From: Micropterus salmoides
Lineage: Eukaryota > Chordata > Actinopteri > Centrarchiformes > Centrarchidae
Direction of reading: 5' to 3'
DNA: 64,000 nt
Assembly (NCBI RefSeq): GCF_014851395.1
Contig: NW_024041150.1
Location: 46,624,465-46,688,464 of the forward strand
Position numbers and translations under genes: made by a program
Notes under the pieces: generated by a model
Told to the model about the DNA's origin: nothing
The model's input: only the letters and a program-made list of their open reading frames with translations
Databases searched by the model: none
In this document: positions 23,401-34,619 of the stretch, piece by piece
How positions within the stretch are numbered: position 1 is the stretch's first letter
How the letters are laid out: each line of letters starts with the position of its first letter

Positions 23401-23706
23401 GACTGTCATTGTTAGTCAGTGTGACTGTGTGGTAGTTGGCAGAGACAGTAACCAGCAGTGGCAACACTGATCTGAAGCCGGTAATCTGTCAGCATATTAA
23501 TCAATCTGCATCACTCGTCTCTTTGGAAACAGGCGCCGCGCTGAACGAACGAGAAGGGCCGCAAACAGACGGGAGGAGATTAAATATGTAACGAGCGGGC
23601 AGCACCAGGAGGACATTCTTCACCATTTGTTATCAAAAATTGCTGCCATCATGTCGGAAAACCTCTTAACAGCCCGCTGCTGAAAAAAAAATCCTAGAGG
23701 AAACAC
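23401..23706. mobile_element. Probable hAT-like element fragment ending AGAGGAAACACTG
   Basis: The right edge CCTAGAGGAAACACTG (23,691-23,706) is the reverse complement of CAGTGTTTCCTCTAGG, the usual terminus of Ac/hAT-like elements. Upstream lies non-coding sequence with GCGCCGCGCTGAACG and a run of nine A. The left end is not identified. Confidence 0.4.
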
Positions 23707-24080
23707 TGCTTGTGATTGACAGGTCGCTACCATGGCAACCCGTCAATCAGGACAGAGGCGACTTGCATCCGCTGCTCTGTGTACCTTTGGTCTTTATTAT
23801 TAAATGTTGGTCAGCAGGACAGCGAGCACGTCGTGTTTGAGTCCCTTAGTTTGTTAACCTTTTATTTTGTATCATGTTTGCTGTGATCACATTTTAGTTT
23901 GTCTTTTTTATATCCAGGATGTATTTAATAACTGATTAAACATGTTAACAGTAGAACATAACTTATAAGTCTTTGGTTTTGTTGTAACACTGATAAATAA
24001 ATTTTGGACGGAGGGCCAGTAAGTTTCAAACCGACTGGTCCGATGGGGCCGGTTGCTAAAAAGTTTAACGCTGAGCCCTG
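23707..24080. repeat. Right copy of the direct repeat flanking the 19.3-23.4 kb array
   Basis: Shares CTTGTGATTGACAGGTCGCT, ACCATGGCAACC, ATATCCAGGATGTATTTAAT and the CTGAGCCCTG end with 18,655-18,945. It has about 80 extra bases in its first third (CGTCAATCAGGACAGAGG and following). Confidence 0.8.
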
Positions 24081-24839
24081 TGGTACCTTGCATTTTTACC
24101 AATAAGCAAAATAAATAACCATAGGTTCAATATACAGTTCACTTTAGAGAAACGCCTCAGTTTCAGTCGTTAAATTATTTCTCGTGTCACCTTTCCATAA
24201 GGTTGAAACCACTGAGCTCTTTTAACTACCTCCATTTTTCAGCTGGGCTAAAATCACTGAGCTATTCAACTATTTGGTATCCGGTGAACAACCATATCAA
24301 ACAACACCTGTTTTCACTTCACATCTCACGTAGACTTAATAATCGTTCGCTTTTGAGCAGTTGCCAAAATCACAATAACCAGGACACCATAATACATCAT
24401 ATAACCCGTGTGAATACTCAGTTCTGCAGAAACCAGGGATGAGTTTCCAAACGGGATGAGGAAGGTAACTGTCCATACAGTCCAAATTAAAATACATAGA
24501 GTGTGAGGTTGCACAAGTGTTGCTGGTTGTCCTACCACTGTGCCAGGAGAGGGGTAGTATCAGTAGTCCTCAGCTTCAGGGGTCTTCAGGTCTCATCTGG
24601 GATTTTTTAAAAGTTTGCAGAAATTAAACCAGGTAGAGTAACAGATTCACCATGAACAAATAAAATGTCTGACAAAACTGAAGTTAGCATCACACACTGC
24701 GCAGTTAAACACTCCATCCTTGTGACATTTCTAGACTCCGAGTTGAGTTTCAAACAGATTAAGCTAACTGCACTCCATGCTAATGCTTCGTTAGCGCTGG
24801 GCCCATGCACTTGAACCTGCTAGCTTAGCGCTAGCCTAG

Positions 24840-24965
24840 CTTATTTATTTTCCCGCGACTCACCGATTCGGGATTTCTCTGCGTCATCCGGCAGGTTTCC
24901 GTGAACACTTCTTAAAACAGACTGTTGTTACTCTGATTTCACAGTTTACTGAAGTTATTTTACAG
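24840..24965 (-). promoter_or_regulatory. Possible untranslated first exon with GTGAGT donor
   Basis: On the minus strand, GACGCAGAGAAATCCCGAAT is followed by CG and then a strong donor GTGAGTCGCGGG (near 24,858). Right of it lies CpG-rich sequence (25,060-25,200) with GC-box-like GGGGCGGGGCC. This is the layout expected for a CpG-island promoter with a non-coding first exon reading leftward. No downstream coding exon was recognised, so this is speculative. Confidence 0.25.
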
Positions 24966-25055
24966 TTTACTGAAGTTATTTCACAGTTTACTGAAGTTAT
25001 TTCACAGTTTACTGAAGTTATTTCACAGTTTACTGAAGTTATTTCACAGTTTAAT
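24935..25055. repeat. 22-bp tandem repeat, about 5.5 copies
   Basis: Near-identical copies of a 22-bp unit containing CACAGTTTACTGAAGTTATT. The second copy has one C-to-T change; the last copy breaks after CACAGTTTA. Confidence 0.92.
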
Positions 25056-25159
25056 CCGCGCTACGTCTGAGCGGCGCGTGCACTCCAGCCTGCTACGGTG
25101 CTGTCGCTACACGCGCTCTGATTGGCTGATGTGTGTGCGCGACCGTCGTTTTAGCTGCG

Positions 25160-25221
25160 GGGCAGAAGGGGGCGGGGCCAACAGCGCGGGAGAAGCGGGA
25201 AGCGGGAGAGAGAGAGAGAGG

Positions 25222-25252
<31 letters not shown>

Positions 25253-25265
25253 GGAGAGAGAGAGG

Positions 25266-25305
<40 letters not shown>

Positions 25306-25545
25306 AGGGGGGAGAGAGGGGGGAGAGAGAGAGGGGGCGGGGCCAACAGCGCGGGAGAAGCGGGAAGCGGGAGAGAGAGAGAGAGGGAGAGAGAGAGAGG
25401 GGGGGGGGGAGAGAGGGAGAGAGAGAGGGGGGGGAGAGAGAGAGAGGGGGGAGAGGTAGAGAGAGAGGGGGGAGAGAGAGAGAGAGAGACAGAGAGAGAG
25501 AGGGGGAGAGAGGGGGAGAGAGAGAGGGGGGGGGGAGAGCAGGAG
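25160..25545. repeat. GA-rich low-complexity tract with a duplicated GC-rich module
   Basis: (GA)n and (G)n(GAGA)n runs interrupted by two copies of a module reading GGGGGCGGGGCCAACAGCGC (about 25,168 and 25,333), each followed by GGGAGAAGCGGGAAGCGGGA. Open frames on both strands (RERERE and SLSLSL) are compositional. Confidence 0.93.
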
Positions 25546-25675
25546 GCATGAGGGCTTATACATGTTTCCTATTTCATCATTAAATCCAACTTTGAGGCGA
25601 GAAATCAAAAGTGTACAAGTTGAATAATGACAGATAAAAATGTGCTTGAACGTTTTTGAGTTGAGGAGCTCCTGC

Positions 25676-25790
25676 CGACCCGCGGGAGGAGGCAGGAGGA
25701 GGCGGGAGGAGGCGGGAGGAGGCGTGAGGAGGCGGGAGGAGGCGTGAGGAGGCGGGAGGAGGCGTGAGGCCTGCGTGAGGCCGGCGTGCT
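25676..25790. repeat. G-rich VNTR, GGAGGAGGCGGGAGGAGGCG type
   Basis: About ten copies of a 10-11-bp unit GGAGGAGGCG(G/T)GA, with closely spaced G2-G3 runs on the plus strand. It has potential for G-quadruplex formation, by inference only. Confidence 0.88.
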
Positions 25791-25799
25791 GTCAGTTGT

Positions 25800-26920
25800 C
25801 AGAGATCCCTGCAGGAAGTAAAGAATGCAGCACATGTTCAGGTGAGACGTCTGCAGGTAGGCAGGTGTGTGGACAGGGTCTGGGTATCTGTGGCTTGTTT
25901 AGGTCTAAGTAACAAAGGCAGAAACCAGAAACGGCTCATTTTCTTTCAGTTTGGGGCCCAAAACGAAAAAACAACATTCAGCTTGATTTCTTCTTTTGTT
26001 TTTTAAATCAAACCCAAATTCAGCACAATGTCTGGTTTTACTTTCTTACTGACAAAACAAAGTTATTACTGACTTCATCAGCGCCTGCTTCTGATTGGAC
26101 AGTGAGCTCCATCCGTTTGTGCCTCAGGCTTCAAAATGAAGGTTCTCCCAGAGAACTTCCCTTCCTGCTGTGGTTCTCCCTCTCTACCTTAAGACGGTGC
26201 AGTGTCTGCTGAAAATTATACACTTAGATGACAGTTTATTAGTGGAAACTAGTTACATAACGATGATTAAGAGATCAACAGTTTATGAGCGGAGGTGATT
26301 CAGCTGTTTGGAGCATGTAGTTTGTGATGAATAAATCAAAGGTGTTTCTGTTATTTAGCCTCACAGATTAAGGCTCATTTTAGTAACTGCTGGGGACAGT
26401 AAAGTGTTCATGATATCATAAAGATCGATGGCAGCGAACCAACAGAACCAACGAGAAGGATTCAGAGTCAATGAGCAGCAGGTGCTGTGAGAACAGAACT
26501 CATCCTGTTTAAAGACTCATCACACCTGATCTGGTCTAGTTTTATACTCAAGACTGCCGACGTTTGAACAAATTCCTGAGTTAGAGACAGAGGATTTGCA
26601 CCTTTGCAGCCACAGATTATCATTTAGCACAATTATGTCTGAAGCTTCTATCATCCTCTCCGTACCTGATGGGGTTTTGAAAACTAGCCTTGACGGCAGG
26701 TGCGAGCCAATAAGATTAAATCGCTATATCATACTTTATTTTATTATTAATTACTTGCTCAGTGTGGAAACGCGGTGAACATAAAGCCAAAAAAAGAACA
26801 GAACGTGATAAAATCTGATCTCCTCCACTGTTTCAGGACAGCAACCAGCTTTTGTTAGCTGCTTGACGAAACCTTGTCAGAACTCCAAGCAATGAATTCT
26901 TCAAGTCAGGTCCCTGAAAG
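25800..26920. other. Intergenic stretch, nothing supportable
   Basis: Apparently unique AT-rich sequence without a recognisable exon, RNA gene or element end. Short frames only. Confidence 0.4.
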
Positions 26921-26927
26921 TAGCTGA

Positions 26928-27406
26928 CTATTGAGCGACATCCCCTTGAAGCTTGCGCCTCACGCCATGATGTACTGCACTTTTCCTGTCAGTTGATTTT
27001 CTGCATATCCTTGTGTATCTTATGTATTCGTCTTTAAAGGTAGCATTTTTCTTAAAGGCGCGGTAACATTTTCCTCCCTGAAAGTTAATCTCATGCAGTA
27101 ACAGTTGCCAGTCGTTGATTTCCATAAACTTGAGATCTCTGGACATTTCTGGCTTTTCCTCTGCTGGTTTCTCATTAAAGTCGTGGTTGTATTGCTTCAC
27201 CAGCGGTTCCTTTATGTGAGCAGTAGGTGTTCGGTTGACTGTAATGGTAGGATAGCTGCTCCCAGTCTCATTGCCTCATTGATTACCCATCCCAATAGGG
27301 TTCTGACAGGATAGGGTCCTCCGTCCTTGCCGTCCACCACTTCCCATGGTTCCATTACTCTTGAAACGTTACACAGACAATCTTTGCTCACGTGTCCAAC
27401 AGACAA
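26928..27406 (-). mobile_element. BEL/Pao-type retrotransposon fragment (protease/RT junction)
   Basis: Minus-strand pieces read DCLCNVSRVMEPWEVVDGKD, GGPYPVRTLLGWVINEAM and then, one frame over, VKQYNHDFNEKPAEEKPEMS and LKFMEI. The pattern PWEV...GPYxxRTxLGWVxNGP followed by the xxYxxDFxE...xSxEDxKFMxI spacer is characteristic of BEL/Pao Pol proteins between the aspartic protease (DUF1758) and reverse transcriptase. The expected glycine-proline after GWVIN is replaced by EA. A frameshift near 27,205 splits it. No LTRs or other Pol parts were seen. Confidence 0.72.
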
Positions 27407-27409
27407 ACA

Positions 27410-28095
27410 CCTTTCAGCTTCAGAAAGTCAGTTTTCTCTCTGTGCAGCTTCTTCTCAGACAGACAGACCCGTAGAAACAAAGCAAAGTACTTCAGCACGG
27501 GACCTTTGCTGTGTGAGCAGCACTTTGACTTCCTTTTTCAGTTTGTAGAGTTTCTTTAAGGTTCCCTTCCTTTTGATGTGATAATGTTTTTTTTTATTTC
27601 AAGTCGTCTCCAACGCGTAACGGTGCAAAACCTCTCGTCTGCCCTGGCATGCGGTTAACACTTTGTTTTATGCAGAATAAAATTACTTAAAAAACACTGC
27701 TGCTAGCATTACGGATGTAAATTGAGCTCGTACGTGTGCAAAACAAACAGTAAACACGATGCTAACGCTAGGACATGACAAAATCCATCACGAACATACA
27801 CACAGGCAGGCAAGCACGGTTGAACTGTGTGGCTTCCCCAGATCCTAATTCCCCTCCTCGCTATTCAGCCGTGACTTCCTCACAGAGCCTCTTCCTCCAG
27901 AGGAAAGAGAATTCAACTTTTAGCTTCTGAAATCATTCAGGCGCTCTGACGGAGGACCGATCAGGAGGACGGCTGCTTTACTCCACACAGATTCTCTGGA
28001 TGAACCTGGACTGTGTGTGAGCAGAGCAGTGAACACAGAACATGAACTAACATGAGATCCTGACCCAGGACGACCGGAACTGTGGAGCACTGGCC
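27410..28095. other. Intergenic stretch, nothing supportable
   Basis: Unique-looking sequence between the BEL/Pao fragment and the 30-bp minisatellite; no gene signal beyond short frames. Confidence 0.4.
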
Positions 28096-28099
28096 TTTA

Positions 28100-31000
28100 G
28101 CTCTCCACCTCCACCACCACCACCACCACCACCACCACCACCACCTCACTGTGTTTCAGTCTCCACCACCACCACCTCACTGTGTTTCAGTCTCCACCAC
28201 CACCACCACCACCACCTCACTGTGTTTCAGTCTCCACCTCCACCACCACCTCCACCACCTCACTGTGTTTCAGTCTCCACCACCACCACCACCACCACCT
28301 GACTGTGTTTCAGTCTCCACCACCACCACCTCCACCACCTCACTGTGTTTCAGTCTCCACCACCACCACCTCAACTCACTGTGTTTCAGTCTCCACCACC
28401 ACCACCACCACCATCACCTCACTGTGCTTCAGTCTCCACCACCACCACTACCACCACCACCTCACTGTGTTTCAGTCTCCACCACCACCTCACTGTGTTT
28501 CAGTCTCCACCACCACCACCACCTCACTGTGTTTCAGTCTCCACCACCACCTCACTGTGTTTCAGTCTCCACCACCACCACCACCTCACTGTGTTTCTCT
28601 CTCCACCACCTCACCTCACTGTGTTTCAGTCTCCACCACCACCTCACTGTGTTTCAGTCTCCACCACCACCACCACCTCACTGTGTTTCTCTCTCCACCA
28701 CCTCAACTCACTGTGTTTCAGTCTCCACCACCTCAACCCACTGTGTTTCAGTCTCCACCACCTCAACTCACTGTGTTTCAGTCTCCACCACCTCAACTCG
28801 CTGTGTTTCTCTCTCCACCACCTCAACTCACTGTGTTTCAGTCTCCACCACCTCAACTCACTGTGTTTCAGTCTCCACCACCTCAACCCACTGTGTTTCA
28901 GTCTCCACCACCTCAACTCACTGTGTTTCAGTCTGCACCACCTCAACCCACTGTGTTTCAGTCTCCACCACCTCACCTCACTGTGTTTCAGTCTCCACCA
29001 CCACCACCACCTCACTGTGTTTCTCTCTCCACCACCTCACCTCACTGTGTTTCAGTCTGCACCACCTCAACCCACTGTGTTTCAGTCTCCACCACCTCAC
29101 CTCACTGTGTTTCAGTCTCCACCACCACCACCACCTCACTGTGTTTCTCTCTCCACCACCTCAACTCACTGTGTTTCAGTCTCCACCACCTCAACTCGCT
29201 GTGTTTCTCTCTCCACCACCTCAACTCACTGTGTTTCAGTCTCCACCACCTCAACTCACTGTGTTTCAGTCTCCACCACCTCAACTCGCTGTGTTTCAGT
29301 CTCCACCACCTCAACTCACTGTGTTTCTCTCTCCACCACCTCAACTCACTGTGTTTCAGTCTCCACCACCTCAACTCACTGTGTTTCAGTCTCCACCACC
29401 TCAACCCACTGTGTTTCAGTCTCCACCACCTCAACTCACTGTGTTTCAGTCTCCACCACCTCAACTCGCTGTGTTTCTCTCTCCACCACCTCAACTCGCT
29501 GTGTTTCAGTCTCCACCACCTCAGCTCGCTGTGTTTCAGTCTCCACCACCACCACCACCTCACTGTGTTTCTCTCTCCACCACCTCAACTCACTGTGTTT
29601 CAGTCTCCACCACCTCAACTCGCTGTGTTTCTCTCTCCACCACCTCAACTCGCTGTGTTTCAGTCTCCACCACCTCAACTCACTGTGTTTCAGTCTCCAC
29701 CACCTCAACTCGCTGTGTTTCAGTCTCCACCACCTCAGCTCGCTGTGTTTCAGTCTCCACCACCACCACCACCTCACTGTGTTTCTCTCTCCACCACCTC
29801 AACTCACTGTGTTTCAGTCTCCACCACCTCAACTCGCTGTGTTTCTCTCTCCACCACCTCAACTCACTGTGTTTCTCTCTCCACCACCTCAACTCACTGT
29901 GTTTCAGTCTCCACCACCACCACCTCACTGTGTTTCTCTCTCCACCACCTCAACTCACTGTGTTTCAGTCTCCACCACCTCAACTCGCTGTGTTTCTCTC
30001 TCCACCACCTCAACTCACTGTGTTTCTCTCTCCACCACCTCAACTCACTGTGTTTCAGTCTCCACCACCTCAACCCACTGTGTTTCAGTCTCCACCACCT
30101 CAACTCGCTGTGTTTCTCTCTCCACCACCTCAACTCACTGTGTTTCAGTCTCCACCACCTCAACTCACTGTGTTTCAGTCTCCACCACCTCAGCTCGCTG
30201 TGTTTCAGTCTCCACCACCTCAACTCGCTGTGTTTCAGTCTCCACCACCTCAACTCGCTGTGTTTCAGTCTCCACCACCTCAACTCACTGTGTTTCAGTC
30301 TCCACCACCTCAACTCGCTGTGTTTCAGTCTCCACCACCTCAACTCACTGTGTTTCAGTCTCCACCACCTCAACTCACTGTGTTTCAGTCTCCACCACCT
30401 CAACTCGCTGTGTTTCAGTCTCCACCACCTCAACTCGCTGTGTTTCAGTCTCCACCACCTCAACTCACTGTGTTTCAGTCTCCACCACCTCAACTCGCTG
30501 TGTTTCAGTCTCCACCACCTCAACTCGCTGTGTTTCTCTCTCCACCACCTCAACTCGCTGTGTTTCAGTCTCCACCACCTCAGCTCGCTGTGTTTCAGTC
30601 TCCACCACCACCACCACCTCACTGTGTTTCTCTCTCCACCACCTCAACTCGCTGTGTTTCTCTCTCCACCACCTCAACTCACTGTGTTTCAGTCTCCACC
30701 ACCTCAACTCACTGTGTTTCAGTCTCCACCACCTCAACCCACTGTGTTTCAGTCTCCACCACCTCAACTCGCTGTGTTTCAGTCTCCACCACCTCAACTC
30801 GCTGTGTTTCTCTCTCCACCACCTCAACTCACTGTGTTTCAGTCTCCACCACCTCAACTCACTGTGTTTCAGTCTCCACCACCTCAACTCACTGTGTTTC
30901 AGTCTCCACCACCTCAACTCGCTGTGTTTCAGTCTCCACCACCTCAACTCGCTGTGTTTCTCTCTCCACCACCTCAACTCGCTGTGTTTCAGTCTCCACC

Positions 31001-31893
31001 ACCTCAACTCGCTGTGTTTCAGTCTCCACCACCTCAGCTCGCTGTGTTTCTCTCTCCACCACCTCAACTCGCTGTGTTTCAGTCTCCACCACCTCAACTC
31101 ACTGTGTTTCAGTCTCCACCACCTCAGCTCGCTGTGTTTCAGTCTCCACCACCTCAACTCGCTGTGTTTCAGTCTCCACCACCACCTCACTGTGTTTCAG
31201 TCTCCACCACCTCAACTCGCTGTGTTTCTCTCTCCACCACCTCAACTCACTGTGTTTCAGTCTCCACCACCTCAACTCACTGTGTTTCAGTCTCCACCAC
31301 CTCAACTCGCTGTGTTTCAGTCTCCACCACCTCAACTCACTGTGTTTCAGTCTCCACCACCTCAACTCACTGTGTTTCAGTCTCCACCACCTCAGCTCGC
31401 TGTGTTTCTCTCTACACCACCTCAACTCACTGTGTTTCTCTCTCCACCACCTCAACTCACTGTGTTTCAGTCTCCACCACCTCAACTCACTGTGTTTCAG
31501 TCTCCACCACCTCAACTCACTGTGTTTCAGTCTCCACCACCTCAGCTCGCTGTGTTTCAGTCTCCACCACCTCAACTCACTGTGTTTCTCTCTCCACCAC
31601 CTCAACTCACTGTGTTTCAGTCTCCACCACCTCAACTCGCTGTGTTTCAGTCTCCACCACCTCAACTCACTGTGTTTCAGTCTCCACCACCTCAACTCGC
31701 TGTGTTTCTCTCCACCACCTCAACTCACTGTGTTTCAGTCTCCACCACCTCAACTCACTGTGTTTCTCTCTCCACCACCTCAACTCACTGTGTTTCTCTC
31801 TCCACCACCTCAACTCACTGTGTTTCAGTCTCCACCACCTCAACTCACTGTGTTTCAGTCTCCACCACCTCAGCTCGCTGTGTTTCTCTCTCC
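28100..31893. repeat. 3.8-kb minisatellite, 30-bp unit with CACTGTGTTTCAG core
   Basis: About 120 copies. The left end (28,105-28,680) consists of CCACCA-rich copies of variable length. From about 28,690 on, an almost constant 30-bp unit follows: TCTCCACCACCTCAACTCAC plus TGTGTTTCAG. Recurrent variants are AACTCGC, AACCCAC, CAGCTCGC and TTTCTCTC in place of TTTCAGTC, arranged in larger duplicated blocks. All three plus frames stay open for over 1,200 codons because 30 is a multiple of three. Different frames give peptides rich in STT/CVSVST, SLHHLN and PPPQLTVFQS. I treat it as non-coding. Confidence 0.96.
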
Positions 31894-32175
31894 AGGGCTA
31901 TGAATCATTTGCACAGAACACATGAAGTCACAGGAAAGCAATCACCTTATTACAAACTATTTCTTTTAGATGTTGCTTAATGAATAGTGGTTTGAGGCCT
32001 CGCAGCCTCTTTTCAGGGGACGTCGGTAAAGTCTGTGAGGGTTCAGCTGGGATTGGCCCTGAGACTGCAGGACTACAGCCTCAGGGTCAAATTACAAATA
32101 TGATACAGTATTTTCTTTTATTATTATTATTTATTATTATCTATATTCATATTGATTAAACAAGTACACAATTTT
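31894..32175. other. Short unique spacer between arrays
   Basis: Non-repetitive sequence with TTATTATTATTTATTATTAT near 32,118. No gene signal. Confidence 0.4.
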
Positions 32176-32176
32176 C

Positions 32177-32265
<89 letters not shown>
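32176..32265. repeat. Compound (CT)n-(TA)n microsatellite
   Basis: About 24 CT dinucleotides pass through CTATCTA into about 20 TA dinucleotides. Confidence 0.97.
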
Positions 32266-32266
<1 letters not shown>

Positions 32267-32396
32267 TGAAGCACGCTGTTAAAAATGTTTCTTGGAATGA
32301 AAAATGTTAAATAGCTGAAAATGCGCACTAGGTCAAGCCTAGCTTTGTCTGTGATCCCGGATCTCTGACTTCTGCTGGTGTGAAACAGTACCAAAC

Positions 32397-34096
32397 ATAC
32401 CTGTCTGTCTGTTCACCTGTCTGTCTGTTTACCTGTCTGCTCACCTGTCCAGCTGTCTCTCTACCTGTCTGTCTGTTCACCTGTCTGTCTGTTTACCTGT
32501 CTGATCACCTGTCCAGCTGTTTCTCTACCTGTCTGTCTGCTCACCTGTCCAGCTGTCTCTCTACCTGTCTGTTTATTCACCTGTCTGTCTGTTTACCTGT
32601 TTACATGCCTCTGTACCTGTCTGTCTGTTCACCTGTTCACCTGTCTGTCTGTTTACCTGTTTACCTGCCTCTGTACCTGTCTGTCTGTTCACCTGTCTGT
32701 CTGTTTACCTGTTTACCTGCCTCTGTACCTGTCTGTCTGTTCACCTGTCTGTCTGTTTACCTGTTTACCTGCATCTGTTCACCTGTCTGTCTGTTTACCT
32801 GTTCACCTGCCTCTGTACCTGTCTGTCTGTTTACCTGTTTACATGCCTCTGTACCTGTCTGTCTGTTCACCTGTTCACCTGTCTGTCTGTTTACCTGCAT
32901 CTGTTCACCTGTCTGTCTGTTTACCTGTTCACCTGCCTCTGTACCTGTCTGTCTGTTTACCTGTTTACATGCCTCTGTACCTGTCTGTCTGTTCACCTGT
33001 TCACCTGTCTGTCTATTTACCTTTTTACCTGCCTCTGTTCATCTGTCTGTCTGTTCACCTGCCTCTGTACCTGTCTGTCTGTTTACCCGTTTACCTGCCT
33101 CTGTACCTGTCTGTTCACCTGTCTGTCTGTTTACCTGTTTACCTGCCTCTGTTCACCTGTCTGTCTGTTTACCTGCCTCTGTTCACCTTGCCTGTCTGTT
33201 TACCTGTTCATCTGCCTCTGTACCTGTCTGTTCACCTGCCTCTGTACCTGTCTGTCTGTTTACCCGTTTACCTGCCTCTGTACCTGTCTGTTCACCTGTC
33301 TGTCTGTTTACCTGTTTACCTGCCTCTGTTCACCTTGCCTGTCTGTTTACCTGTTCATCTGCCTCTGTACCTGTCTGTTTACCTGCCTCTGTACCTGTCT
33401 GTCTGTTTACCCGTTTACCTGCCTCTGTACCTGTCTGTCTGTTTACCCGTTTACCTGCCTCTGTACCTGTCTGTCTGTTTACCCGTTTACCTGCCTCTGT
33501 ACCTGTCTGTCTGTTTACCTGTTTACCTGCCTCTGTTCACCTGTCTGTCTGTTTACCTGCCTCTGTTCACCTTGCCTGTCTGTTTACCTGTTCACCTGCC
33601 TCTGTACCTGTCTGTTCACCTGCCTCTGTACCTGTCTGTTTACCTGCCTCTGTACCTGTCTGTCTGTTTACCCGTTTACCTGCCTCTGTACCTGTCTGTT
33701 CACCTGTCTGTCTGTTTACCTGTTTACCTGCCTCTGTTCACCTTGCCTGTCTGTTTACCTGTTCATCTGCCTCTGTACCTGTCTGTTTACCTGCCTCTGT
33801 ACCTGTCTGTCTGTTTACCCGTTTACCTGCCTCTGTACCTGTCTGTCTGTTTACCCGTTCATCTGCCTCTGTACCTGTCTGTTTACCTGCCTCTGTACCT
33901 GTCTGTCTGTTTACCTGTTCACCTGCCTCTGTACCTGTCTGTCTGTTTACCCGTTTACCTGCCTCTGTACCTGTCTGTCTGTTTACCTGTTCACCTGCCT
34001 CTGTTCACCTGTCTGTCTGTTTACCTGTTTACCTGCCTCTGTTCACCTGTCTGTCTGTTTACCTGTTTACGTGCCTCTGTACCTGTCTGTCTGTTC
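32397..34096. repeat. 1.7-kb pyrimidine-rich minisatellite (CTGTCTGTCTGTTTACCTGT type)
   Basis: Blocks of CTGTCTGTCTGTTTACCTGT, TTACCTGCCTCTGTACCTGT and TTCACCTGCCTCTG arranged in higher-order units of about 35-80 bp. The plus strand is almost free of purines apart from single G and A. Long open frames (599-749 codons, some running into the next array) result from units divisible by three. Confidence 0.95.
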
Positions 34097-34615
34097 ACTA
34101 CTACTACTGCTACTACTACTGCTACTACTACCGCTACTACTGCTACTACTACAACTACTACTACTGCTACTACTACTGCTACTGCTACTACTACTACTAC
34201 TACTACTGCTACTACTACTGCTACTACTACTACTGCTACTGCTACTACTACTACTACTACAACTACTACTACTGCTACTACTACTGCTACTACTACTACT
34301 GCTACTGCTACTACTACTACCGCTACTACTATTACTACTACTGCTACTGCTACTGCTACTACTACTACTGCTACTGCTGCTACTACTACTACTACTACTA
34401 CTGCTACTGCTACTACTACTACCGCTACTACTATTACTACTACTGCTACTGCTACTACTACTACTACCGCTACTACTACTGCTACTACCGCTACTACTAC
34501 TACGGCTACAACTACTACTACTACTACTGCTACTACCGCTACTACTACTACGGCTACAACTACTACTACTACTACTGCTACTACCGCTACTACTACTACT
34601 GCTACTACTACAACT
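34097..34615. repeat. 0.5-kb trinucleotide array, (CTA)n with CTG/CCG interruptions
   Basis: About 170 triplets, mainly CTA/ACT, with regular CTG, CCG, CAA and CGG substitutions, forming secondary units such as CTACTACTACTG. Frames are open on both strands (poly-T, poly-L, poly-Y, poly-V). Confidence 0.97.
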
Positions 34616-34619
34616 TTGT

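Noticed and set aside
25078..25608. RERERE- and SLSLSL-rich proteins at the GA tract
   Set aside because: Low-complexity GA repeat with open frames on both strands.
28082..31980. Three overlapping plus-strand frames of over 1,200 codons and several minus-strand frames
   Set aside because: The 30-bp unit keeps every frame open; the different frames cannot all code and none has domain or start context.
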